A stretch of 64,000 bases of DNA from an uncultured Lachnospiraceae bacterium (GCA_930972465.1 CAKNHF010000005.1:1-64000); one strand, 5' to 3'. Shown: positions 1 to 7,965, counted from the first letter of the stretch. A program made the numbers and translations. Notes: a model not told the origin generated them from the letters alone.

Positions 1-55
1 TGTTGCAAAGAAGGAATTAAGAGAATTTTTAAATAGTAAATACTACAAATCCTAA
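1..55 (+). CDS. C-terminal tail of an unidentified gene
   Basis: One frame reads without a stop from the window edge to TAA at 53-55 and has a protein-like composition (KKELREFLNSKYYKS at the end). Another frame stops at 34-36, so the call is not certain. The stop codon lies inside the AAATCCTAATTT motif at 47-59, as also happens at the end of the YcxB-like gene at 6379. Too little is present to name a family. Confidence 0.35.
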   Translation, partial: VAKKELREFLNSKYYKS

Positions 56-59
56 TTTA
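47..59 (+). repeat. Cassette-edge motif, copy 1
   Basis: AAATCCTAATTTA overlaps the stop of the partial gene at the window edge. It is one of nine related sites in the first 8 kb, mostly at gene edges. Confidence 0.5.
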
Positions 60-79
60 ACAATTTCCTATTCCGACAC

Positions 80-114
80 AAAGCGGTTACTCCTTTGGAG
101 ATCAACCGCTTTTT
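80..114 (+). terminator. Rho-independent terminator
   Basis: Arms AAAGCGGTT (80-88) and AACCGCTTT (104-112) are followed by a T run. It lies just after the partial gene at the window start. Confidence 0.75.
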
Positions 115-181
115 CTATACTCAAATTTCAGATTGGAGTGATTTTATGAAAAAATAAAAGATAGCCATACTATGAATTTCA

Positions 182-210
182 TTGAATGACTGATTTTCAA
201 CTGATATAAT
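182..210 (+). promoter_or_regulatory. SigA-type promoter for the gene at 269
   Basis: TTGAAT at 182-187 and TATAAT at 205-210 are separated by 17 bp. The start codon is about 60 bp downstream. Confidence 0.6.
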
Positions 211-227
211 ATGAATATGGAGATTAA

Positions 228-241
228 CAAATTAGAATTTG
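228..241 (-). repeat. Cassette-edge motif, inverted copy
   Basis: Read on the minus strand this is CAAATTCTAATTTG, one base from the AAATCCTAATTTG consensus. With the direct copy at 624 it flanks the gene at 269-613 in opposite orientations. Confidence 0.4.
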
Positions 242-268
242 CGGAGAGCAAAATGGGAGATTTATTAT

Positions 269-613
269 ATGACGATAGAAGAAATGTTTGGAGATTTATA
301 CTCTATTGATATTATGGCAGAAAAGAAAACAGGGGAGATTGTACTTTTCTTGATTTGCTATGGTTTTATTGATGGAGAAGAAAAAACTCAAAGAGCATTG
401 TTGACTAAAATTGAAGCATATTTGAAGTATACTAAGAGTGCAGAATTTCAAAATGAATATTTGAAATGTCCAATTATTTTACGAGTTACTTTTAAAGAAA
501 AACCAGACCAGCTTATATTGAATTTATTAAAAACCAGTCAGTCATGGATTATGGAATATGGTGTAACATTGGAAGTGGAAATTAACAATAAGACAATAGA
601 GCTTTTGCCGTAA
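269..613 (+). CDS. Small hypothetical protein (DUF6572-like)
   Basis: A 114-residue acidic protein with no signal peptide or membrane segment. The N-terminal pattern IDIMAEKKTGEIVL, followed by a helix with KIEAYLKY, resembles the uncharacterised family I know as DUF6572; this was recognised by eye and not searched. ATG 269 was chosen over an upstream in-frame TTG because GGGAGA at 255-260 is correctly spaced. A good promoter lies at 182-210. Edge motifs flank the gene on both sides, so it behaves like a self-contained cassette. Function unknown. Confidence 0.6.
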   Translation: MTIEEMFGDLYSIDIMAEKKTGEIVLFLICYGFIDGEEKTQRALLTKIEAYLKYTKSAEFQNEYLKCPIILRVTFKEKPDQLILNLLKTSQSWIMEYGVTLEVEINNKTIELLP

Positions 614-623
614 AGGCACTAAC

Positions 624-636
624 AAATCCTAAGTTA
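624..636 (+). repeat. Cassette-edge motif, copy 2
   Basis: AAATCCTAAGTTA, ten bases after the stop of the preceding gene. Confidence 0.45.
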
Positions 637-690
637 TCGAGCTGGAAGATGTATGTGATAACATATTTGGCTGATCAAGGAGCGAATAAA

Positions 691-1326
691 ATGGCTTTTG
701 ACTACAAGAAAGAATACAAGGAATTTTATATGCCGAAGAACAAGCCCGGAATTATAGAGATTCCTCAAATGAATTACATAGCAGTCCGGGGAAAAGGCAA
801 TCCCAATGAGGAAAACGGAGAATACAAAAACTCCATCGGCTTGTTATATGGCATTGCCTTTACCATAAAGATGAGCTACAAGGGGACGCATAAGATTGAA
901 GGTTTCTTTGAGTATGTCGTGCCGCCCCTTGAAGGGCTCTGGTGGCAGGAAAACACACAGGGGCTTGATTATGCAAGAAAAGAAGATATGCACTTTATTT
1001 CTATGATCCGGCTGCCGGACTTCGTAACGAAGGAAGATTTTGAGTGGGCAGTTCAGGAAGCAACGAAAAAGAAGAAACAGGATTTCTCCAAAGTAGAGTT
1101 CTTCCCTTATGATGAGGGGCTGTGCGTTCAGTGTATGCACATCGGCTCTTACGATGATGAGCCTACCACCGTTGATCTCATGCACGACTATATGAAAGCA
1201 AACGGATATGAGCTGGATATTACGGATACAAGATACCATCACGAAATTTATCTGAGCGATCCGAGAAAATGCGATGTAAGCCGGCTGAAAACAGTCGTGC
1301 GCCATCCAATCCGGAAAGCGGAGTAA
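691..1326 (+). CDS. GyrI-like small-molecule-binding protein
   Basis: A 211-residue cytoplasmic protein resembling the GyrI-like/SOUL-type ligand-binding fold found in stand-alone proteins and in AraC- or MerR-type regulators. Visible markers are the IPQMNYIAVRGKGNP strand near the N-terminus, EGFFEYVVPPLEGLWW in the middle, and a C-terminal HHEIYLSDPRKCDVSRLKTV segment typical of this family. The start at 691 follows AAGGAGC; an upstream in-frame ATG at 649 has no ribosome site. It lies 12 bp before a CatA-like gene and the two are probably co-transcribed. The ligand cannot be predicted. Base composition is richer in GC than the flanking hydrolase gene, suggesting a different origin. Confidence 0.75.
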   Translation: MAFDYKKEYKEFYMPKNKPGIIEIPQMNYIAVRGKGNPNEENGEYKNSIGLLYGIAFTIKMSYKGTHKIEGFFEYVVPPLEGLWWQENTQGLDYARKEDMHFISMIRLPDFVTKEDFEWAVQEATKKKKQDFSKVEFFPYDEGLCVQCMHIGSYDDEPTTVDLMHDYMKANGYELDITDTRYHHEIYLSDPRKCDVSRLKTVVRHPIRKAE

Positions 1327-1338
1327 GCGGAGGTCAGT

Positions 1339-1962
1339 ATGCCAAAAGAAATTGATCCCAAAGATACGACAAGGGCTGCGGCCTATGAACTTTGGATGAA
1401 AGCACCCAATCCAATGGTAACTTTTTTCAAAACCTTTGATGTGACCAATCTGATCAGGGTCAGCAGGAAAAGAAAGCTGAAGTTTAATATGTTGCTCGAT
1501 TACTGTATCGGCAGAGCAGCCGTAAAGGTAAAGGAATTTTACATTCTTCCAGTGGGCGATAAACTCATACAGTATGACACCATAGCAGTCAATACCATCG
1601 TGAAAAACAAAGAGGGCGAAGTCAGCTCCTGCGACCTTTCCTATAAAGCCGAGTTAAATCAATTCAACAAGGAGTATCTGAAGTATACGACGCAGGTTGC
1701 CGCAAGCTGTCAGGACAGGGATTTATCCGAAAACAGTATGGTCATCGGCACGTCCGCTATCATAGATACGGAAATCGACGGAGCTGTTGGTATGAACAGC
1801 GGTATTTTCAATAATCCCTTTATTATCTGGGGCAGGTACAAAAAGAAATGGTTCCGGTATTACCTGCCGCTCTCGTTCCAGTTCCATCACACGCAGATGG
1901 ATGGCGCACACGCAGGAACATTTTTGAAAAACTTGCAGAATGAGATTAACCTGTTGAAATAA
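1339..1962 (+). CDS. CatA-like O-acetyltransferase
   Basis: A 207-residue protein of the chloramphenicol acetyltransferase type, close to the family's usual length. The family motif HHxxxDG is present near the C-terminus as HHTQMDG, giving the catalytic histidine that deprotonates the acceptor hydroxyl, and the N-terminal FFKTFDVTNLI segment fits the CAT fold. Members transfer acetyl from acetyl-CoA to a hydroxylated acceptor. Many such proteins in Clostridia are not proven resistance enzymes, so chloramphenicol as the substrate is only a possibility. GGAGG precedes ATG 1339. It follows the GyrI-like gene by 12 bp, so a shared transcript is likely. Confidence 0.75.
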   Translation: MPKEIDPKDTTRAAAYELWMKAPNPMVTFFKTFDVTNLIRVSRKRKLKFNMLLDYCIGRAAVKVKEFYILPVGDKLIQYDTIAVNTIVKNKEGEVSSCDLSYKAELNQFNKEYLKYTTQVAASCQDRDLSENSMVIGTSAIIDTEIDGAVGMNSGIFNNPFIIWGRYKKKWFRYYLPLSFQFHHTQMDGAHAGTFLKNLQNEINLLK

Positions 1963-2002
1963 CGGCGGGATGAAAGGAGCACACTTATGGAGGATAACTA
2001 TT

Positions 2003-2668
2003 ATGGATAAAGTAGTTATTTATATACATGGTAAAGGTGGTAATGCAGAAGAATCAGTACATTACAAGTCTTTATTTAGTGATTGTGATGTAGTCGGACT
2101 TAATTATACCGCACAATATCCATGGGAAGCCAAAAAAGAATTTCCACCGCTTTTCGATCTAATTTGCAAGAATTACAAATCATTTCAAATAGTTGCGAAT
2201 AGCATAGGTGCTTATTTTGCTATGAACGCCTTATCGGGGAAGCAAATAGAGAAAGCATATTTTATTTCTCCTATTGTAAATATGGAACAACTGATTGTAG
2301 ATATGATGTTTTGGGCGAATGTTACAGAAGATGAACTCCAGGATAGAAAAGAGATTGAAACAACTTTTGGAGAAACCCTTTCATGGGAATATCTCTGTTA
2401 TGTAAGAAAAAATCCGATTACATGGGAAATACCCACAGATGTTTTATTTGGCGAGAAAGATAACTTAACCTCTTATGCGACTATATCTGAATTTGCAAAA
2501 CAAACTAAATCAACACTTACTGTGATGAGAAACGGGGAACATTGGTTTCATACGGAAGAACAAATGAAATTTCTTGATGAATGGATAAACAAGAGCAGAC
2601 AATTGGAAGTTGGAAGGATGTGTGACGATGAAAATAGAAATCGGGAAGGATTTCCCCCAGTATTTTAA
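2003..2668 (+). CDS. Alpha/beta hydrolase, C-terminus reads into next gene
   Basis: A 221-residue alpha/beta hydrolase-fold protein. The oxyanion-side motif IHGKGG lies near residue 8 and the nucleophile elbow is VANSIGAYFA, with Ser in N-S-I-G where G-x-S-x-G is usual. GEKDN could hold the acid and GEHWFH the histidine. The substrate is unknown. ATG 2003 follows GGAGG. The gene is much more AT-rich than both neighbours, as if inserted between the CatA-like and flavin-reductase genes. Its last 13 codons overlap the next gene out of frame, and the tail after about residue 200 looks non-native. The original stop was probably lost at a recombination junction near 2600. Confidence 0.75.
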   Translation: MDKVVIYIHGKGGNAEESVHYKSLFSDCDVVGLNYTAQYPWEAKKEFPPLFDLICKNYKSFQIVANSIGAYFAMNALSGKQIEKAYFISPIVNMEQLIVDMMFWANVTEDELQDRKEIETTFGETLSWEYLCYVRKNPITWEIPTDVLFGEKDNLTSYATISEFAKQTKSTLTVMRNGEHWFHTEEQMKFLDEWINKSRQLEVGRMCDDENRNREGFPPVF

Positions 2669-3275
2669 GCCGGCTTATCCGGAAGAATTTGATTTGTTCT
2701 CCCACTTTGAAGTAACGGCGGGAGTACCGACTGTTCTCTTTGCTGTCACGACCTGGAAAGAAAACGGGAAACCGAATGTGTGCTTTCATTCCTGGAGTTG
2801 TTTCCACGGAGACAAGACCGCTTTCTTTGCCGTGATGGGCAACCTGTATCAGCATACCCACACCTATGCCAATATCCAAAGGGAAAAATACTTTTGTATT
2901 AACTTTCTCCCGATAAGCTGCTATGATAAGCTGGTAAATACCATTCATCAGAATGAATGGGACGATGACGAATTTGCCGCAGGAGGTTTTACTGTTTCCA
3001 AAGGCAAAACCATTCACGCACCAGCGATCAGCGAAGCGTTTCTCACGATGGAATGTACCCTGAAAGAAATACAGGATTTAAGTGGTGCGGGGATTACGGC
3101 TATGGTAATCGGACAGGTACAACATATTTCTGTTGATAAGGAATACGCACAAGGCTATGAAAGACGGTATGGAAAAGATGGTTTTATGATGTTAGTACCT
3201 GCACCGCAAGACCTTGTTACTGGTGAACCAAATCAATCAGCTATTGCTACTATAAATATCGAAAAATATGATTGA
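2628..3275 (+). CDS. Flavin reductase family protein
   Basis: A 215-residue protein with the FMN-binding split-barrel pattern: PTVLFAVTTWKENGKPNVCFHSW near residue 35, then AFFAVMGNLYQHTHTYANIQ and CINFLP, which match the flavin-contacting strands of flavin reductases. It probably reduces FMN or uses bound flavin in a redox reaction; the partner is unknown. ATG 2628 follows a GGAAGG sequence inside the end of the upstream hydrolase gene, so translation may be coupled to it. An upstream in-frame TTG at 2610 is less likely. The AAATCCTAATTTG motif begins two bases after the stop codon. Confidence 0.75.
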   Translation: MKIEIGKDFPQYFKPAYPEEFDLFSHFEVTAGVPTVLFAVTTWKENGKPNVCFHSWSCFHGDKTAFFAVMGNLYQHTHTYANIQREKYFCINFLPISCYDKLVNTIHQNEWDDDEFAAGGFTVSKGKTIHAPAISEAFLTMECTLKEIQDLSGAGITAMVIGQVQHISVDKEYAQGYERRYGKDGFMMLVPAPQDLVTGEPNQSAIATINIEKYD

Positions 3276-3276
3276 T

Positions 3277-3289
3277 AAATCCTAATTTG
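3277..3289 (+). repeat. Cassette-edge motif, copy 3
   Basis: AAATCCTAATTTG, directly after the flavin reductase stop codon. Confidence 0.5.
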
Positions 3290-3328
3290 TCGGGATAAAA
3301 GTGAAAAATACAGCAGATGTAAAAGGAT

Positions 3329-3356
3329 TTTGACACACATGATAATTGATGTCAAA
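3329..3356. promoter_or_regulatory. Inverted repeat TTTGACA / TGTCAAA upstream of XRE gene
   Basis: TTTGACA at 3329-3335 and TGTCAAA at 3350-3356 form a dyad 63 bp before the regulator start. TTGACA could also be a -35 box, but I see no good -10 at 17 bp. It may be the regulator's own operator. Confidence 0.35.
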
Positions 3357-3418
3357 GGCATTTGGTAGACGATACTGGGGATTTTCTCTACAATAAAAAT
3401 GCAAGGAGGTACAGTAGC

Positions 3419-4075
3419 ATGGCGCATGATATTGGAAGCAAAATTAAGGCAGCCCGGATTGAAAAAAATCTGACACAAGAACAGGTTGCTGAATTATTGG
3501 GAGTGAGTCGCCAGACCATTTCAAATTGGGAAAATGAAAAATCCTATCCGGATATCATCAGTGTCATAAAAATGAGCGAATGCTACGATGTCTCTCTTGA
3601 CTATTTATTGAAGGGAGAACAGAAAATGAAAACCTATTATGATTATCTCGAAGAAAGTACAAATGTTGTGAAAAGCAACGCCAACAGAAACAAAATTATT
3701 ACAATTCTCGCTTATCTGTTGATTTGGGCATTTGCAATGATTGTGTTCTGGTTCTTTACAAGCGGAAGCGACGCTATGGGTTACAGTTTGATGTTCCTTT
3801 GGATTATTCTTCCTGTAACAACATTTATTGTGTCCGTTGTTATTGGTAAAAATAACTTCTGGGGAAAGGGAAAATGGGCGTTTACCCTTTTCTTTGGCAT
3901 TATGTATATGATTGCCGAATACGGCACATTCAAAATGGCAAACAACATTACTTTTAACAAACTGAATGCCCCAGATTTGGGAATGATTATAGCCGGAGCG
4001 ATAATCTCTATAATCGGCATGATGGTAGGTTCGCTTTGTAATAAGAAACGCCCCAATCAAAATAAGGAGGAATGA
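3419..4075 (+). CDS. XRE regulator with C-terminal membrane domain
   Basis: A 218-residue protein. Residues 1-65 are a Cro/C1-type helix-turn-helix (IKAARIEKNLTQEQVAELL, then SRQTISNWENEKSYPD); after a linker come about four hydrophobic helices (residues 95-210). Such membrane-tethered XRE regulators are common in Firmicutes and are thought to pass envelope signals to DNA. ATG 3419 follows AAGGAGG. A dyad at 3329-3356 is a candidate target. Tiny membrane-protein genes follow at 4140 and 4399 and could be its partners. No target can be named. Confidence 0.8.
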   Translation: MAHDIGSKIKAARIEKNLTQEQVAELLGVSRQTISNWENEKSYPDIISVIKMSECYDVSLDYLLKGEQKMKTYYDYLEESTNVVKSNANRNKIITILAYLLIWAFAMIVFWFFTSGSDAMGYSLMFLWIILPVTTFIVSVVIGKNNFWGKGKWAFTLFFGIMYMIAEYGTFKMANNITFNKLNAPDLGMIIAGAIISIIGMMVGSLCNKKRPNQNKEE

Positions 4076-4139
4076 AGTCCCGTAGCAAGTAGCAAAAATA
4101 GAGTAAGCGAAAAATCGGAAGTTGTGGAGGTGCTCGCTT

Positions 4140-4262
4140 ATGAAATGGTATAATGATATGACTGAACAAGAAAAACGAAGTTTTCAAAAAGTAATTGTTG
4201 TATGTGTGGTAGGTGCAATTTTAATTCTCATTGTTCCTATAGTTTTTCATACTATTTTCTAA
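4140..4262 (+). CDS. 40-residue single-pass membrane peptide
   Basis: An ORF of 40 residues with GGAGG ten bases upstream of the ATG. A short charged N-terminus (MTEQEKRSFQK) is followed by one hydrophobic helix to the end. It lies 64 bp after the membrane-bound XRE gene and may be co-expressed. I do not recognise a family. Confidence 0.5.
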   Translation: MKWYNDMTEQEKRSFQKVIVVCVVGAILILIVPIVFHTIF

Positions 4263-4398
4263 CTAAGAGATAACTTCCCATTTATTGGACTATTCATCAT
4301 CGGGCCACCCTGACCCGAACTTTCAAAACTGAATATAACCGTCCACCGGCACACCGCGTAACAGGAAATCTTTGTGAAGTTTATAGGAGGATAAATGA

Positions 4399-4515
4399 AT
4401 GGAATGGTTACCATTTGTTGTAATAGGCATATTGATTATTATATTGGGTTTGTATTTTATTGTTAAATGGGCTGTAAAAGATGCATTGAAAGAGTATTTT
4501 AACGATAAAAAATAA
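4399..4515 (+). CDS. 38-residue single-pass membrane peptide
   Basis: AGGAGG at 4385-4390 precedes ATG 4399. The product has an N-terminal hydrophobic helix followed by a charged amphipathic tail (KWAVKDALKEYFNDKK), a layout shared by many small Firmicute membrane peptides. An out-of-frame ATG at 4395 would give a much less membrane-like peptide. A degenerate edge motif follows the stop. Confidence 0.5.
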   Translation: MEWLPFVVIGILIIILGLYFIVKWAVKDALKEYFNDKK

Positions 4516-4516
4516 T

Positions 4517-4530
4517 AGATCCTAACTATG
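4517..4530 (+). repeat. Cassette-edge motif, degenerate copy
   Basis: AGATCCTAACTATG, immediately after the stop of the 38-residue gene; the most divergent direct copy. Confidence 0.3.
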
Positions 4531-4635
4531 GGTCATATAAAGATGTGCCCGATTCCGTTTGCGTGAGGAAGGAACTATAACTTGCCATGTTGCTGAAAAA
4601 ATAAAGCTGAATCAGAGCTCTTTGGAGGTTTCTTA

Positions 4636-4902
4636 ATGAAAAGGGAAATAGGAATAACAAAAGTAATCGGCTGCTTATCAACTGTACTATTAGTGTTTTT
4701 ATTTATCGGCTATCTTATAGTACCTCATGATATGAATACTACTGTAAATTACTGCTTTTCTGATAAATCAGAATTAATAGAATTTGGATCGAAATTAAAT
4801 GAGAGGAATATCTCCTTTTCTCAAATATCGGATACAACCGTAAGAATATCAAAAAGCAATGAAAATCAGGCTGACAATATATTTAATCAGGTGATAAAAT
4901 AG
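4636..4902 (+). CDS. Small membrane-anchored hypothetical protein
   Basis: An 88-residue protein with one hydrophobic segment at about residues 9-30 followed by a 55-residue hydrophilic domain, probably outside the membrane. TTTGGAGG lies upstream of ATG 4636. No family is recognised. The 99 bases up to the next gene hold no clear signal except that gene's ribosome site. Confidence 0.55.
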   Translation: MKREIGITKVIGCLSTVLLVFLFIGYLIVPHDMNTTVNYCFSDKSELIEFGSKLNERNISFSQISDTTVRISKSNENQADNIFNQVIK

Positions 4903-5001
4903 GTTTGGAAATATGATAAGTGAGGTGCAGTGACGGTGAAGCGTTGCATTGTAATTACCGATATAGTCGCATAATACGGATAATTCAAGGAGGATTTTGA
5001 A

Positions 5002-5631
5002 ATGGCTATATCGGAGAAGAAAATATATCCCCGTACGGGAGACAAAGAAACAGTTTATCTAAAAAACGTTGTGACAGATCCAAGCATTATTATTGGCGAT
5101 TTTACAATGTATAATGATTTTGTTAATGATCCACAGGAATTTGAAAAGAATAATGTATTATATCACTATCCAATCAACCATGATAAATTGAAGATTGGCA
5201 AGTTTTGTTCCATTGCCTGTGGTGCCAAATTTTTGTTCAATAGTGCGAACCATACAGTAAAATCTTTAACCACCTATCCGTTCCCTATTTTTTTTGAGGA
5301 ATGGGGATTAGATGTCAGGGATATCACCACAGCATGGGATAATAAGGGCGATATTGTTATTGGTAATGACGTCTGGATCGGATATGAAGCAGTTATAATG
5401 TCAGGAGTTACCATTGGAGATGGAGCAATTATCGGTACTCGCGCCGTAGTAACAAAAGATGTACCGCCATATACGATTGTCGGAGGCGTACCAGCAAAAC
5501 AAATACGGAAACGTTTTTCAGAAGAAACTATTTCTGAACTCTTAGAATTGAAATGGTGGGATTGGACGTTTGAGAAGATTTCACAGAATATTGAATTTAT
5601 TAAAAATGGTGATTTGAAACACCTAAAGTAA
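5002..5631 (+). CDS. CatB/Vat-type xenobiotic O-acetyltransferase
   Basis: A 209-residue left-handed beta-helix acetyltransferase of the CatB/Vat group. The hexapeptide-repeat core runs from about residue 65 to 170 ([38 protein letters not shown], then [15 protein letters not shown]). The catalytic histidine of the family fits SANHTV, and the C-terminal LKWWDW block is typical. These enzymes acetylate antibiotics such as streptogramin A or chloramphenicol; which one, if any, cannot be read from the sequence. AAGGAGG precedes ATG 5002 and a terminator follows at 5692. Its AT-rich composition fits acquired cargo. Confidence 0.85.
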   Translation: MAISEKKIYPRTGDKETVYLKNVVTDPSIIIGDFTMYNDFVNDPQEFEKNNVLYHYPINHDKLKIGKFCSIACGAKFLFNSANHTVKSLTTYPFPIFFEEWGLDVRDITTAWDNKGDIVIGNDVWIGYEAVIMSGVTIGDGAIIGTRAVVTKDVPPYTIVGGVPAKQIRKRFSEETISELLELKWWDWTFEKISQNIEFIKNGDLKHLK

Positions 5632-5691
5632 TTAATCAATCAGAATAATAAAAGTCCAATCTCATTTTGAACTCATTTGAAGAAGTCTTAT

Positions 5692-5724
5692 AAAGCAGGC
5701 GCAGGTTCCTTGGCGTCTGCTTTT
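5692..5724 (+). terminator. Terminator after the acetyltransferase
   Basis: Arms AAAGCAGGCGC (5692-5702) and GCGTCTGCTTT (5713-5723) pair with one G-T wobble and run into TTTT. Confidence 0.7.
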
Positions 5725-5854
5725 CGTTTACTGCTAGGTGACAACTTGCTTTAAAAGGGTTTATGTGAATTTTCTATGTAAGTGATGGTGTTTAATGTAC
5801 ATTTTTGATAAAATATAGACATCGTTGAATAAGATATCAGCAGGTGGTGATCTA

Positions 5855-6379
5855 GTGATTAAATATCGTTTGGATTTAAGTGATGAAAAGAAAGAAGCTG
5901 CAATTCAAATTGCTTTGGAAAGTGAAGGGAATGTCCGTAAACGTAAGAGAGCTGTTCCCGCTTTGTTGATTTTGGGTACACTGCTTATTTTTGACAGCCT
6001 GTTCCAGTTTATAAACTCCTCTGCTTTTTTAGGGGTTATATTTATGGCAGTCGGAATAGTCAGCCTACTTGTGGGATTAAAGGCAAAATCTTTCCAGAAA
6101 TTTATATTGAAAAAAGCGGAATTACTTTTAGATAAATCGTTCCGTGCCGGGATTATAGACTATGTTTTTGATGATGAAGGGATAAAAATTGCTTCGCAAA
6201 TCGGCTATGCTAAATACTACTGGCCTGCCTTTAAGGAATATGGCACAATGGGGCAGTATATATACGTCAAAAGGAAAGATAATAAACTGATTCTAGTGGA
6301 TAAAAATGACTTATCAAAAGATGAGATGGAAGAATTGATGCGTTTATTAACAGAGAACAATATTAAACACAAAGCCTAA
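5855..6379 (+). CDS. YcxB-like membrane protein
   Basis: A 174-residue protein with an N-terminal cytoplasmic segment, two adjacent hydrophobic helices at about residues 35-77, and a C-terminal domain (VFDDEGIKIASQIG...YYWPAFKEYG...IYVKRKDNKLILVDKNDLS) that matches the pattern of the YcxB-like family. The role of the family is unknown. GTG 5855 was chosen because AGGTGG is well spaced; an upstream in-frame TTG at 5825 has no ribosome site. The stop lies inside a variant of the edge motif. Confidence 0.7.
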   Translation: MIKYRLDLSDEKKEAAIQIALESEGNVRKRKRAVPALLILGTLLIFDSLFQFINSSAFLGVIFMAVGIVSLLVGLKAKSFQKFILKKAELLLDKSFRAGIIDYVFDDEGIKIASQIGYAKYYWPAFKEYGTMGQYIYVKRKDNKLILVDKNDLSKDEMEELMRLLTENNIKHKA

Positions 6380-6383
6380 TTTT
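6371..6383 (+). repeat. Cassette-edge motif, variant
   Basis: AAAGCCTAATTTT, two mismatches to the consensus; it contains the YcxB-like stop codon. Confidence 0.3.
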
Positions 6384-6425
6384 TATCATGGTGAAAAACA
6401 TAGAATGATATAAATTGTACACAAG

Positions 6426-6460
6426 AGCCGAGGATGGAGAACACTCTATTCTCGGCTTTG
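6426..6460. terminator. Bidirectional terminator between convergent genes
   Basis: AGCCGAG (6426-6432) pairs with CTCGGCT (6451-6457), with further pairing inside. It serves the YcxB-like gene and the converging minus-strand gene. Confidence 0.6.
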
Positions 6461-6465
6461 GCGTA

Positions 6466-6924
6466 CTATTCATTACTTTTGGTTTGTTTCTGCAGTTGTT
6501 TTACGATCTCTTCAAATCCCAGCAGATCTGGCGCGGATGAATCAATCGATTCAGTACTACTGGAATTTTTACGAAAATACAGCTCATAGCGATGTCCTTC
6601 CAGCAGCTTTATGCTTTTCTCAAATGTGAAATGATATTCTTTCCCCTCATCTGACTTAAATGTAATCTGCTGACTCTTCTTAAAAAGAGAAGGCTCTCTT
6701 TTTACACATATTCCGGAGAGGACATAATAAGATTCGGATCTGATATCTCTTAACAGGAGCAAGAAGCGGATCAGACTGCAGGCACCAATGAGGATACTCA
6801 GCATCAGAAGGATACGATCTCCGGTGCATATGCTGTATTCGTTGTTCGTTATCATTGCGACAATAATCAGAAGGAAAGAATTTACCAACAATATCAAATC
6901 CACGATATGAAACTCGATTAGCAA
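6466..6924 (-). pseudogene. 5'-altered copy of the membrane gene at 8094
   Basis: The downstream 257 bp (6571-6827) match 8217-8473 with only two substitutions, but the 5' end is unrelated and the only available start is a TTG without a clear ribosome site. The reading frame is open (up to 152 residues) and still begins with a hydrophobic stretch, so some product is possible. The break point falls at CCGGTGC. It looks like a recent partial duplication or recombination product of the gene at 8094. Confidence 0.55.
6571..6827 (-). repeat. 257-bp duplicated segment, copy A
   Basis: It matches 8217-8473 at 255 of 257 positions by direct reading (C/T differences at the fifth base of AGCTC/AGCTT and in GGATAC/GGATAT). 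Confidence 0.9.
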
Positions 6925-6986
6925 AGCCCGCCGGAACAGTCAACGGTCAAGAATTTATTTAATAAATCTTGGGGAAAGAATTAAAT

Positions 6987-6999
6987 AAATCCTAATTTG
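6987..6999 (+). repeat. Cassette-edge motif, copy 4
   Basis: AAATCCTAATTTG, 14 bases before the ATG of the lipoprotein gene; here the motif is 5' of a gene. Confidence 0.5.
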
Positions 7000-7012
7000 A
7001 TGGAGAAAATTT

Positions 7013-7420
7013 ATGAATAGCAAAAAGAGAATTTCAATTATTCTGTCCTTTTTAGTGCTTTCTCTATGTGGATGTGGGCAAAAGGCAGACCCCTTAGATG
7101 TGCCAGAAGGCGAAAACATAACCTCTATCGAGGTAAAGAGTGAAGAACAGACAAGTACTTATAATGATCCGGCTTTTATAGATGAATTTGTTAATACTTT
7201 GTTGGACACTGAACCGACCGCAAAAAAAAGTGTAAATGACAGTCCAAATGCGGAAAATGCAATTTTTGTTTCTTTAGTCTGCGACAATGTAGATGATAAT
7301 ATGGGATTTTTTGTTTATACGTCCGGCAACAAAACCTATATAGAGATGCCTTATCAGGGAATTTGGGAAGCACCGCCTGCTTTGTATTTTGGCGCGACTA
7401 CAGGAATGTTTGAAGATTAA
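7013..7420 (+). CDS. Lipoprotein (DUF5301-like)
   Basis: A 135-residue predicted lipoprotein. The signal peptide has KKR, a hydrophobic core and a lipobox ending LCGC; modification at the first or second Cys would anchor it outside the cytoplasmic membrane. The mature part starts with an acidic stretch and has an ITSIEVKSEEQTSTYND strand pattern that resembles the family I know as DUF5301, often found as mobile-element cargo. Function unknown. ATG 7013 follows GGAG. The same edge motif stands before and after the gene. Confidence 0.65.
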   Translation: MNSKKRISIILSFLVLSLCGCGQKADPLDVPEGENITSIEVKSEEQTSTYNDPAFIDEFVNTLLDTEPTAKKSVNDSPNAENAIFVSLVCDNVDDNMGFFVYTSGNKTYIEMPYQGIWEAPPALYFGATTGMFED

Positions 7421-7427
7421 ACTACAT

Positions 7428-7440
7428 GAATCCTAATTTG
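7428..7440 (+). repeat. Cassette-edge motif, copy 5
   Basis: GAATCCTAATTTG, eight bases after the lipoprotein stop codon. Confidence 0.5.
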
Positions 7441-7478
7441 AAACACATGAAGGAATAAATCAATCTGGATAACTTATA

Positions 7479-7508
7479 GGGCAGGCACCGAGTATCCGCT
7501 GCCTGCTC
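7479..7508. terminator. Hairpin between convergent genes
   Basis: GGGCAGGCA (7479-7487) and TGCCTGCTC (7500-7508) pair over eight to nine bases. The T run is weak on both strands, so termination is probable rather than certain. Confidence 0.5.
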
Positions 7509-7513
7509 TGCCC

Positions 7514-7921
7514 TTACTGTTCTACCATTTCTACAGAATTGTCAGGACTTGTGCACCAGACGAGTGAATACTCATCGTCATGCCCAGTTGAATCACAGGC
7601 TGTACAGGTCCAGTTTTTCGTAGTTTTTAATGTGCAATAGCTGGGATGCACTTCTCCATGAATAAGGATTGTTTCAGAGGTCTCATCGTATGCAATATTC
7701 TTATGAGTTCCTGTTGAGCAGCCAGACGTTTCCATATCAGTTGTTTGATTCTCATAAGTAACTAATCCATATTCAGACACTTTGCCGTTTTCTGATTCTT
7801 CTTTAACAATTTCGTGATCTGCAAGCACTTCCGTGGCTTTAAAATTACTTGCATAAGCTGACAAAGGAACAATACCAACTACTACAACCGCCAACATTGA
7901 AATTAGTATCTTTTTTTTCAT
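7514..7921 (-). CDS. Small secreted cysteine-containing protein
   Basis: A 135-residue protein with a clear signal peptide (MKKKILISMLAVVVVGIV, cleavage likely after AYAS). The mature part has five Cys, including CTACDSTG, and no recognised domain. The start follows GGAGG. It reads against the lipoprotein gene, and edge motifs lie on each side in opposite orientations (7428 direct, 7953 inverted). Function unknown. Confidence 0.6.
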   Translation of the reverse strand: MKKKILISMLAVVVVGIVPLSAYASNFKATEVLADHEIVKEESENGKVSEYGLVTYENQTTDMETSGCSTGTHKNIAYDETSETILIHGEVHPSYCTLKTTKNWTCTACDSTGHDDEYSLVWCTSPDNSVEMVEQ

Positions 7922-7952
7922 ATGTTTCCACCTCCTTTTTCTATTTATATAA

Positions 7953-7965
7953 CATACTAGGATTT
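7953..7965 (-). repeat. Cassette-edge motif, inverted variant
   Basis: Minus-strand AAATCCTAGTATG, 32 bases upstream of the secreted-protein gene. With copy 5 it brackets that gene as inverted repeats. Confidence 0.4.

Noticed and set aside
844-1305. Minus-strand frame of 153 residues over the GyrI-like gene
   Set aside because: Shadow frame with His/Ile-rich composition and no start signal.
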